A stretch of 64,000 nucleotides of DNA from Mytilinidion resinicola (Eukaryota > Ascomycota > Dothideomycetes > Mytilinidiales > Mytilinidiaceae). Below, one piece after another: positions 52,575-61,723 of the stretch (the first letter of the stretch is position 1; every line of letters starts with the position of its first letter). The stretch is from the NCBI RefSeq assembly GCF_010093595.1, contig NW_022985437.1, positions 2,633,809 to 2,697,808 on the forward strand, written 5' to 3'. Both the position numbers and the translations under genes were made by a program. The notes below the pieces were generated by a model. The model was not told the DNA's origin and did no database searches. It was given only the letters and a program-made list of their open reading frames with translations.

Positions 52575-53644
52575 GGATTGGGGTTGGAGGAGGGGTGGTT
52601 TGGCGAGCTGTTGGCGCTGGTCGAGTGACCTCAGTGGTATTGGGGGGTGTTGCGGTGGATGATAGAAGCTTGGGGCTGATTTGGGTGGTGCGGAGGGGGT
52701 GATGGGTGCGGGGGTCTGGTTCTGGGGTAGAAGGTCCGAGGGCTGGGGGATGTACTACTAGATAGAGAACGCTGGGGGGGTTGTACCAGTACGAAACTGC
52801 TTCAATGCATTAAAATGATATCCAAGATGCGAAATCTGCACTGGCGATTTGGGGTGTGTGGTGATAAAGTGCCTTGCCAGAAGTCTGGGCACACTCGCCC
52901 ACCACCGTTTGAGGTGCTTCAGCACATTATAAAACTTCGGATAGTATTCAGAGGACTTGAGAGAGTGAACTAGAGAGGTGTTTTATGCGCGTATATTCGG
53001 CCCAGTTACCGCTGTTTGAGGTACTTCAGCACAGTCTAATTCTTCCGATAGCATGCAAAGGTCTTGAGAGCGTGAATTAGAAAAGTTTCATGTGCGCATA
53101 GTCGGCCTACTTGCCGCTGTTTGTGGTGCTTCAGCACCTTATCATTACTCAGGACGAGATGGTAAAGACGCGTGTCTGAATTCGGGTCCTAGTGTAGATG
53201 TTGAAATGATTTGCAGGGCGGTGAAGTATGGGAGCATGTTGAGGAGCAGCATCACGGTCTGTTGGCTCAGTCTTTGGCCGGCTCATACCTGTACAGGGGT
53301 GCTTCAATCATTCTCGAAAGTGAATGTAGAACGCTAAAGTCAGCGTGACGATTTGCGATGCATGAAATATGGGATCCGATATCTACATTGAAACATGAGA
53401 CACGAAAACCAACAGGCAGAATCAGAGCGTGGTCTCGTAGTTTGGAGGGTTCAATTGACACGTTGAAGACAGTTCGAAGGGTGCAAGAGTTATTATGAGT
53501 TCTCACATTGATTTGATTAGAGTGAAGGAACCTAGAGTCCTTTGGATGCCCAGTCACTGAATATTCGAACAAAGCATTATGTCCAGTCCATCCAACCCAT
53601 CCCCGCCATCCGAGTCTCCCAGTAGACTTTCATCTCAGGCATCC
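52575..53644. other. intergenic region containing a tandem repeat
   Basis: Between the unknown nuclear-type gene and the 3' end of the BTB gene. Apart from the tandem repeat at 52907-53136, nothing is supported. Frames such as minus 53267-53572 have no domain. Confidence 0.45.
52907..53136. repeat. diverged tandem repeat, about 105-bp period, 2.2 copies
   Basis: The word GTTTG(A/T)GGT(G/A)CTTCAGCAC occurs at 52907, 53014 and 53118 (periods 107 and 104). Between the words the copies also share CCGATAG, GTCTTGAGAG, GTGAA(C/T)TAGA, ATGTGCGCATA and TCGGCC. The third copy is only partial. It is non-coding and of unknown role. Confidence 0.65.
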
Positions 53645-54442
53645 TCACAACGGCATCGGCTTCGGGAGCTTGTCCTTGTAGCATGGGCCTCCGGTCTTGT
53701 AGTGTTGATGGTATGTTTCGCACTTGGCTTCGAGATTGAGAAGCTGTCCAGTATTGCCATTGTTCCAGCGGCGGTACACAGCGGAGAGCACTTCGGTTAC
53801 GAAATCTTTCGGGTAGTCTTCTTTGAAGAATAGTTCCATCTTCCGTGGGGTAAGTGAGACTGTAGTGTGGGCGACGAGCAAAGCCTTTAACGGGGAGGTC
53901 TTCCCAGTAGTGTGAGCGTAGACGTAGTGCGCGAGTGGACCGAGGATCTCGATTCCTAAGCCATGGATGGTTCGGCATAGCTTCATCAAGATATCCATGG
54001 TGGCGTCTTGGAAGTCCGTGTCTCTTAGAACGTCGCCCATGATCCAGCAACCGACTAAGGTATCGAACTCGCGATTCAACGCTTTCGAGTAGGCCCAGAT
54101 AGTGCTTCCAGGTTTGGCGGCAGTTGTCACAGCAGAGTGAATGCGGCTGGAATACAGCCACTGGACGTAGATGTGGAAACAAACAGGATCAGTCTCCGGC
54201 ATCTTGATCAGTCGTTCCTGTGCTTCCTTCCAGTCGTTACGCATGGCAGCATCGATGAACGGAGAATGAGTGCGGATGAGGTTGTCGTGCACCGTGAAGT
54301 CCTCGTGGGCATCTGGCTCCAGCCCAGCGCGCACCGTGAGAACCATGGTTCCCAGTCTGATTCGGAGTCAGCTAGCTGAGATCGAAAGAGGAAGCCCAGA
54401 TTGAACTTACACGAGCGACTCTTTACTGGAGCAGCGTTCCAT
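53645..54442 (-). CDS. BTB/POZ-domain protein
   Basis: Exons 54442-54411 (32 nt) and 54356-53645, joined by a 54-nt intron with a CTGACTC branch, encode 247 residues. The small exon adds the leading MERCSSKESLV that the downstream Met at 54346 would lack. The BTB core shows the typical strand-helix pattern: DFTVHDNLIRTHSPFIDAAM, then RLIKMPETDPVCFHIYVQWLY. The middle region is helical. The C-terminal tail (CYKDKLPKPMPL) is basic. Fungal single-BTB proteins of this size are abundant and are usually inferred to be adaptors for cullin-3 ligases or simple oligomerisation modules. No partner is indicated by the neighbourhood. Confidence 0.83.
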
Positions 54443-55754
54443 TGTTTAACACGGTGCTCTGCAAATTGGGACAAGGGTGGAAGCAGGAAAACTCACGAGA
54501 GGTGCCTCAAAGACAGCTCCGCACGCGTGTGGCCACGCGAAACAATGTGACCAAAATAGAGGGCGGCTTCAATATGGTCCCGTCGAGCGAGGTGAGGATG
54601 AGGCGATGACCATGCAGGTCGCGAGGTTGAAAGTTGTCCGCCCACGATGAAAGTGATGGATGGGGGTGAGGGACGGAGTCGAGGTTGCAGGTGAGTCGAG
54701 GTTGCAGGTAAGGTGAGGTCGAAGAAGACGCTAGCGCGTTTTCGGTGACGTCGTCGCGTCTTCCTCCAGAAGTGTAAACAAGCGAATCAAAAGCACCAGC
54801 AGATAGAAAGGATAGAAAGAGATAACTAAGAGAGACGAACTCCAAAGCTCCAACCTCTCCAACAACCTCCAGCGGAATTAACTGAAAAATATACCTAGAT
54901 TCACACGCGCTGTCAAGCCACAATCTTTCACCTTGTGGCGCTGCGGCCTCTGCATGTGAGCTTCATTACCTAGGTACTCCAACATCATCAGCACTCGACG
55001 CCCTCAGCAGCACTGACGCGACAATAACGGGACTTACCTCCATCTCGTCCAACACAGCGTCTCCCTTTCTCCACCTTTTTCTCTTCACCGCCCCATCAAC
55101 TTTACCGGCTCTCAACGTCCTCAGCACCACCACCACAATAGCGCGACTTAACCCCCTCTCTCCCAACACATCATCGACCTCTCCACAGCCCTTCTCACTT
55201 TACCATCCCCACACATTCTCAACAACTTGTCCATCCCTTTCCTCCCCGACTCTAAGACCACTGTCAATGCTTGGGAAAAGGGGTGTGAGAAGGGGACTGA
55301 ATTTCTTGCAGGCTTTACGAATGTTACAAATTATTTGAAGTACCATAGTGCGATCACAGCAATATATGACGTCCAGGGAAACTGAAAGCCGGTGATGATG
55401 ATATGATCTGAATAGATGGGATATGTGATTGAAGAAGACGGACATTGAAGACGAGCAACAAGATTGACGATATCATCGCACACTCACAGTGCGAGAAGCG
55501 TGCTAAAGATGCGTGACATACTCGCTCCGACGCAAGGACATAGAAAGAATCAAGTATTAACGGGGTATCTTACATTATACAAACCCAGCCTTGAACATTT
55601 AATCCACAATCCCTCCCTCCGCATCCACCTCTGATAATTTTCTCTACTCATTCCCAAGATGCTAAAACATCTCATCCTCCCCTATGTCCCAGATTATATA
55701 TCATGCCACATTATACACAATCATCTGATGTTATTACATTATTACCTACCAAGC
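54443..55754. other. intergenic region between BTB and NTG1 genes
   Basis: No gene is supported. A perfect 17-bp tandem duplication (GAGTCGAGGTTGCAGGT) lies at 54676-54709. Two loosely similar C-rich blocks at about 54985-55060 and 55105-55180 share CGNCCTCAGCA and GCGACTTA words. The 138-codon minus frame at 54507-54923 has no domain. Confidence 0.45.
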
Positions 55755-57143
55755 CTACCGTCGACTCCTCTTACTACGCACCCTCCCCAGATCCTCGATA
55801 TCCGCAACCCCTACATCCGCCTCCTCCGCCTTAATCTCTCTCTCCTCAACCACCTTTTCCTCCTTCACTACCACCCCACCCTCTCTCTCCTCACCCTTCA
55901 CGACCACCTCCTTCTTCACTCTCTGCACAACCTTCTTCCCCACCACCGCACTCTTACACAGCCCCTTCTCCGCAAGCGTACACTCCCCACACTTCCTCCC
56001 CACCGGCAAACACACCGTCTGCCCAAACCCAACCAACAGCGTATTAATCTCATGCCACTTCTCCTTTGGCAACCACGCCTCCAAACACGCTCTCGTCTCT
56101 TCGGGGTTATTCGTCTTATGCCACCCCCACAGATTCGTGATACGGTGCACATGAACATCCACCCCAATCCCGTCCGTCCGTCCCCAGGCGGCAGAGAGGC
56201 ACAGATACGCCATCTTAGGCCCGACACCTGGTAAACTCACGAGCCCGGGTATCGTATCCGGGATATCGCTGGCCCATTTCTCTTTCAGGATCTCGGCGGT
56301 GTTTTTGATGTACTTGGTTTTGAGGTTGTGGAACCCCACTTTTCCGATCAAGTCATTGAGGCTATCGGGTTCGACGGCGAGGATGGATTCGAGGTTGAAG
56401 CCACCAGGGAGGTTACCCTGTAGATTCTTCATTGCGACCGAGGTGACGGTGTCTTTAGTTTGCGAGGATAGCATGAGGGCGATGAGGGTCTGGAAGCGCT
56501 GATCGCGGGGCGGGACGGTGGGGTCGGCGAGGGTTTCGCAGCCCATTGTGTCGACGGGGGCGAGCTTCGAAGCTCGCATCTCTTGCACGAGAGAGTATAT
56601 CTCTTCCCAATTCTCCGGAGGCTCGGTTTTCACGACGGCTCGAGGCTTCTTCGCGCGGGGGGGTTTGGGGTTAGAGGTCTTGGTTTTGGGCTTGGGATTG
56701 TTCTCTTTCTCCCCTTCTTCTGTCTTGATCTCACTCTTTACTTTCGCAGCAGCTGTCCCCTGCCTCTTCCTCGCGGGCGCCATCTTCTCTACGACCCTCT
56801 TAGCCTGGTCTCCTCGTTTTCGTTTCTTCCTCCCACCCATCTCCTCTTCCTCTACAACCGTCCACCGCCCCTCCCTCTCCTCCATATCCTCCCCATCTTC
56901 CGCCTCCCCGTATCTATCCACATTCCCTTCGAACTCAAACTCTGATCCCCCATCATCCTCAGACGACGACAAATACGGATCCGAATCCGACCCCTCCACA
57001 TACCCCGTCAGCATCGCATCCCTCGCCGCCTTGTAAGACTTCTCCACCCGCTGTTGTCGAGTCGTTTGTCGAATCGTCTGGGGACGCGATTGGCGCGCAG
57101 CCAGCGCGGCGGAGGTGTCGCGGGAGATGCGGGAGGTGCGCAT
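55755..57143 (-). CDS. ntg1: endonuclease III, DNA glycosylase/AP lyase (NTG1/NTH1-type)
   Basis: 462 residues, one exon, from the first ATG at 57143 ([18 protein letters not shown]), a basic presequence compatible with mitochondrial import. Residues 50-170 are disordered, acidic then Lys-rich. The HhH-GPD core follows, with catalytic Lys310 in [11 protein letters not shown] and Asp329 in VDVHVHR. The 4Fe-4S ligands are Cys378, 385, 388 and 396 ([11 protein letters not shown] then GLC). The enzyme removes oxidised pyrimidines and cleaves the abasic site in base-excision repair. Eukaryotic members are typically split between nucleus and mitochondria. The C-terminal extension is rich in Lys/Glu/Val, with an RSKRSRR end that is likely nuclear-targeting. 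A frame upstream (57462) begins MQPTAISSQLFRW but no splice joins it convincingly. Confidence 0.93.
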   Translation of the reverse strand: MRTSRISRDTSAALAARQSRPQTIRQTTRQQRVEKSYKAARDAMLTGYVEGSDSDPYLSSSEDDGGSEFEFEGNVDRYGEAEDGEDMEEREGRWTVVEEEEMGGRKKRKRGDQAKRVVEKMAPARKRQGTAAAKVKSEIKTEEGEKENNPKPKTKTSNPKPPRAKKPRAVVKTEPPENWEEIYSLVQEMRASKLAPVDTMGCETLADPTVPPRDQRFQTLIALMLSSQTKDTVTSVAMKNLQGNLPGGFNLESILAVEPDSLNDLIGKVGFHNLKTKYIKNTAEILKEKWASDIPDTIPGLVSLPGVGPKMAYLCLSAAWGRTDGIGVDVHVHRITNLWGWHKTNNPEETRACLEAWLPKEKWHEINTLLVGFGQTVCLPVGRKCGECTLAEKGLCKSAVVGKKVVQRVKKEVVVKGEEREGGVVVKEEKVVEEREIKAEEADVGVADIEDLGRVRSKRSRR

Positions 57144-57659
57144 TGCGAGCACCGCGCGAGCCCCGGGGCTTGTATGCGTCTGAACGGGAAGGTGTGCGGT
57201 CGGAGGAATGTTTGAGGGCGAGGTTTCCGCGGTTTGAGAGGATGGTTTGGAGGGTGCAACGCGAATTGTAATGGAAGGGATGTGGATGGCTAGTGTCAGG
57301 GGCGAGGGAGGCAGGGCTTGGCTGGCGTTCGGTGGTGGAGGGGGGACGTGCGGCCTGACGGTGCCTGGCGATCTGGGGCTCGGCGCGGGGTGGAGGTGAG
57401 GAAAACAGTTTTATGGAGAACGTCCATCTGAACAGCTGGCTAGAGATGGCGGTGGGTTGCATGGATAGTTAGTAAACTGCCACAGCTAAATCTACCTCAA
57501 CACGAACTAACTACGTATCATCCATCAACAAACCCCCCTTCCACCTCGAGAAATTCTAGGACCCCGCCACCCCACTTCCCTCCTTCCCCTCCCTTACCTT
57601 ACCTCAAGCTCCCACCTCCCCAGAAAATCCACCATAGCTTTCCACCTCCCGTCTACACG
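57144..57659. promoter_or_regulatory. shared 5' region of divergent NTG1 and HCS1 genes
   Basis: 516 bp separate two DNA-transaction genes transcribed outward. The minus-strand frame at 56959-57462 overlaps the NTG1 start. CT-rich DNA near 57540-57650 is the HCS1 leader. Co-regulation is inferred from layout only. Confidence 0.45.
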
Positions 57660-60295
57660 ATGCCCAACGCAACCGACATCCCCTCCTTCGCCACCACCCA
57701 ACTCGCCCTCCTCTCCGCCGAGCTGACCGCCGAGCTCGCCGAAACCCACCTCCTCCTGTCCTCCACCGGGCCCGCCGCCCTCGCGCGCGCCGGCCTCGCG
57801 ATCCTCAACCTGGCCCTCTCCTCCCAACGCACCGGGCTCGGCGGCAAGACTGTGATCGAACTCACGCTCGATGCTGCGTTTGCGCCAAAAGGACCTAGAG
57901 GAAGTGGTGGGAGCAAGGGTAATGATGGCGGGCAGGATCTCCCCGAGCATGGGATCCGCGTGGGCGACATCGTGGCCGTGAGCGAGCAGCCGGCGGGCGC
58001 GGCGAAGAAGAAGGAGAAGACGGGGCTGAAGGAGAAGGGGGTTGAGGGGGTTGTGGGGAAGGTGGGGAGGGAGCGGGTGGAGGTGGTGTTGGGGAGAGGT
58101 TCGGGGGATGGGAAGGAGGAGGAGAGGTTGGAGGGGTTGGGGGGGCGGGTGTGGGTGTGAGTACTTCCGAATCTTGCTATGGAGTTGGAAGGGGAATCAG
58201 GGGGAGAAGGAGAATATGAGAGGGGTGGCTAATTCGTTGTAGGGTTAAGCTGGCGAACGATGTCACGTATAAACGGTATGTTTCACGGTACCCGGAAGGT
58301 GGACGGAGGAGGTTAGGTAGAGGTGTGGTATGCTAATGGTATCTGGCAGGATGAACCAGAACATGACTAAACTCCTCAATATGACCTCCTCGGAAATGAC
58401 CCCGTTTATTTCGACACTGTTCGGCCACTCCTCGCCCACGCCTGTCCCGTCGGACCTCTCCACCATGAAAATCGAGTGGATTGACCCGTCGCTCAACGAC
58501 TCCCAGAAAGACGCCATCCGCTTCGCCCTCGCCTCGCGGGAGGTCGCGCTCATACACGGCCCCCCTGGCACCGGGAAAACGCATACACTCATCGAGTTGA
58601 TATTACAGATGCTGAAGCAAGGCCTACGGTTGCTGGTGTGCGGGCCCTCGAATATCTCAGTGGATAACATCGTAGAGAGGCTAGCAAGTCACAAAGTGCC
58701 GATGATACGGCTGGGGCATCCAGCGCGCTTACTACCCTCGGTATTGAACCACTCTCTAGATGTGCTAACTCGAACATCGGATGCAGCGGAGATCGTGCAG
58801 GACATCCGCAAAGAGATGGACGCGAAACAGGCTTCTATCCGCAAAACCAGAAATGGAAGGGAGAAGAGGACGATCTACAACGAGCTGCGGGAGCTACGTA
58901 AGGAGTTCAGAGAGCGGGAGAAGGGGTGTGTGGAGGGGTTGGTGAGGTCGAGTAAAGTGGTGCTGGCGACGTTGCATGGTGCGGGCGGCTTCCATCTTCG
59001 GAACCAGGAATTCGATGTCGTGATTGTGGATGAGGCGAGTCAGGCGCTCGAGGCGCAGTGTTGGGTGCCGCTGCTGTGGTTGAAGGCGAGTCGGTTGGTG
59101 CTGGCCGGTGATCATTTGCAGTTGCCGCCGACGATTAAGAGCTTGAATTCGAAGGAGAGTAAAGCGAAAAAGAAAGAGGAGAAGGGGAAGAAGGATGGGG
59201 AGAAGGAGGAGGGAGAGGGGAAGGTTATCAAGGGCATGACGTTGGAGACTACGCTGTTCGATCGCCTGCTGGAACTACACGGCCCGTCGATCAAAAGGAT
59301 GCTAACGACGCAGTATCGGATGCATGAGACGATTATGAGGTTTCCGTCCGATGAGCTGTATGAAGGGAAGCTTGTCGCTGCGGAAGCTGTCAAAGAACGG
59401 CTACTTACAAGCCTGCCGTATGAAGTTAAAGAAACAGAAGACACCAAGGAGCCGTTAGTGTTCTGGGACACACAAGGCGGTGACTTCCCGGAGAAGACGG
59501 AGGACGAAGAAATTGGGAAGAAAGCCGGCAAGGGCATGAATCTCGGAGAGAGCAAGAGTAATGAGCTCGAAGCGGCGCTGGTCAAACTGCATGTCACCAA
59601 CCTCGTCGAAGCGGGATTGAAACCAGAAGACATTGCCATAGTGACGCCGTATAATGCGCAGGTACGTTTGATCCGCATTGCGCAATACACCGACTTCAAG
59701 CGAGATGATGCTAATAGCGGACCGCGCTCTGTAGCTAGCAGTACTCTCACAATTGCTCAAGGAGCGCTTCCCAGGCATTGAGCTAGGCAGCGTCGACGGC
59801 TTCCAGGGCCGCGAGAAAGAGGCCGTAGTGGTGTCGCTGGTGCGCAGCAACGCAGAGCATGAGGTAGGCTTCCTTGGCGAGAAGCGGCGACTGAACGGTA
59901 GGACAACCCCAAGACAGCAATCCGTGTCTACAAGCGTGCGAGGAGATTGCGCTGACCTTCCCTGGTAACATTAGTCGCCATGACACGGCCCAAGAGACAT
60001 CTCTGCGTAATTGGGGACTCGGACACAGTCGGCAGGTGCGTGGTTTCTCGTCTCACTCTTCGTTCTCGGCACTTGTTTAAGTTTTGCTTTTTATTTTCTT
60101 TGCCTTGTGCGACGAGTATACCTTGCGTGCATGCCGTGTGACTTTCAAATCCTAGGTTTTGTGCTCCGTTTGGCTGATGAAGGGGTGCGAGAATTTAGGG
60201 GCTCCCCGTTCCTCAAGCGGTGGATGCTGTTCCTCGAGGAGCACGCAGACCTACGGTATCCCAACGTGAGCGACGTGTACGTGGACGACGGATAG
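57660..60295 (+). CDS. hcs1: HCS1/SMUBP2-family superfamily I DNA helicase
   Basis: Six exons: 57660-58156, 58243-58275, 58350-59661, 59735-59897, 59975-60035 and 60199-60295. They sum to 2163 nt and 720 residues. One exon is only 33 nt, and the last intron (163 nt) is long for this locus. Helicase motifs: [10 protein letters not shown] (Walker A, about 58560), [52 protein letters not shown] and TRPKRHL. The N-terminal beta region and the C-terminal [16 protein letters not shown] end match DNA polymerase alpha-associated helicase A (Hcs1) and human SMUBP2. It is a 5'-3' helicase acting in replication and nucleic-acid processing, nuclear and possibly ribosome-associated. A Lys/Glu-rich insertion lies after AGDHLQLPP. 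Confidence 0.93.
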
Positions 60296-61723
60296 CGATC
60301 AATCGCAGAATTGCAGTGCCGGACAGGGCTGCTGGTGGAGACGGGGAACTAGGGCGGCTCGAGTGCAGACCACTGCCGGAAAGGCGGAGGTCAGCCGCAA
60401 ACTTGGCAAGCGGTCGTGGGCAGGCGAGAACGTGTGGGCTGGAGTGCCTGGGGGTGGTGTGAAATGCGGTGCAGGTGAGCACATCGGGGCGGTCTGTCTG
60501 CGTGGCATCGGCTGGAGCTCAGGGGGAAGTGGTGGACAGCAGCACGCGAGACAGGGAGGGCTGCAACGGCCATGACTAGCTGCATATCCTGAAGCCGGCC
60601 GAGGAGCAGCAGCAAAGCACTCGGAGGCTGCGGCGTGCGGCGTGAAGAGCCGCAACACGTCGGCCATGATGTGCTGCTTTTGGCGCACGCTGCCAGCGCA
60701 GAAGCAGGCGTCTGGACTATTGTGTGGGGAGACGGCGGCAATAGTGTGCTATTGGCTGGGCGGGAAAGCAGGAAAAGGCGTCGCCCGTGGTTCGGCGCTG
60801 ACAGGCGGCCGTTGATGGCGCCGCTCTCCCCAATGCAGGCCAGCAGCGCGTGTTTCTGCAGGGCCGGCCTCTCAAACCTCCAGCGCATGCACGCCATCCA
60901 CCGGGCAGACATTGCAGGGAGCCTCAAGCGCGCTCTGTCCATGCATTGCGCTGCCGTCGACGGCCCCTCGAATGTTCGGCATCTGCAGGGCCCGCGCAGT
61001 CGCCCTCCAACAACACCAGCCAGCGACGGGCCGGTGTCAGCACTTCGATACAGGCGATACAGGCGATACAGGCGATACAGGCGATACAGGTAAGCCCACG
61101 ATGCGGCCAGCTGCTGGGCTGGGACGCACGCAGCACCGCTCAGCCGGGTGGCGCCACGGGCTGGCCGAAGACAGACTGGCGTCGTCCCCGGCGCCTCTGA
61201 AACGAGCGCAAAGGCTTGTGCACCCCCCACCCTCCCGCACGCATCCAGCCCTCTCACCATGCAGCGACAAGCCTCTTCCCGGTCTGCTCACGCCTCTTCC
61301 CGGCCCTGCGCCCTGCCGCGCTTCCTATTCCTGGCCCGACCGCTCCCCGTCTTATCTCCATGCGCAATGCGCTCCACCGGCTAGCCCCTCAGTGATACAT
61401 ATTCCTCCGCTGCCCTAGTCTGGTCGTGTCCGCTGTCCAACTCAGTCTCTCTTTGACCACTTCTTCCTTTCTTTTCTCTATTCTCGCCCTGCGCTGTGCA
61501 ACGCGGGCTTTCATGTCGTGAGCCGTGCATGCTCTAGCTTCCCAGCCCATCTCCCCACCCCACTGCATCATCTGGATCGCTGGTTGCGCCGCTGTGTAAG
61601 GGACTAGAAAGACAATGGCACCACTCGCGAATCGGGTCCTCCCTGCCACCGCTGCGTGACGTCCCTGCGCGTGTCTGCGTCCCTTGGTCCCTGTCCCCCC
61701 CGAAAGTGTGGCCGGCCGCCGCC
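60296..61723. other. GC-rich intergenic region with a 9-bp minisatellite
   Basis: No supported gene. Frames on both strands (up to 289 codons minus) are repetitive Arg/Ser/Pro/Ala translations and overlap each other. It holds the 9-bp repeat at 61047-61091 and, at its 3' end, a CT-rich leader of the gene at 61724. Confidence 0.45.
61047..61091. repeat. 9-bp minisatellite, five units
   Basis: GATACAGGC is repeated four times, with a fifth unit GATACAGGT, directly followed by AAGCC, so the last bases read CAG|GTAAGC like a splice donor. The period is a multiple of three. All three plus frames show repeats (YRR, DTG, IQA), a sign of repeat DNA rather than coding. Confidence 0.9.

Noticed and set aside
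54507..54923. 138-codon minus frame
   Set aside because: No domain and covers a 17-bp tandem duplication.
56959..57462. Mitochondrial leader exon for NTG1 beginning MQPTAISSQLF
   Set aside because: The frame differs from NTG1 and no convincing donor/acceptor pair joins it; the in-frame ATG at 57143 is preferred.
60635..61418. Frames with YRR, DTG or IQA repeats
   Set aside because: All three plus frames are repetitive because of the 9-bp minisatellite; not a protein signature.
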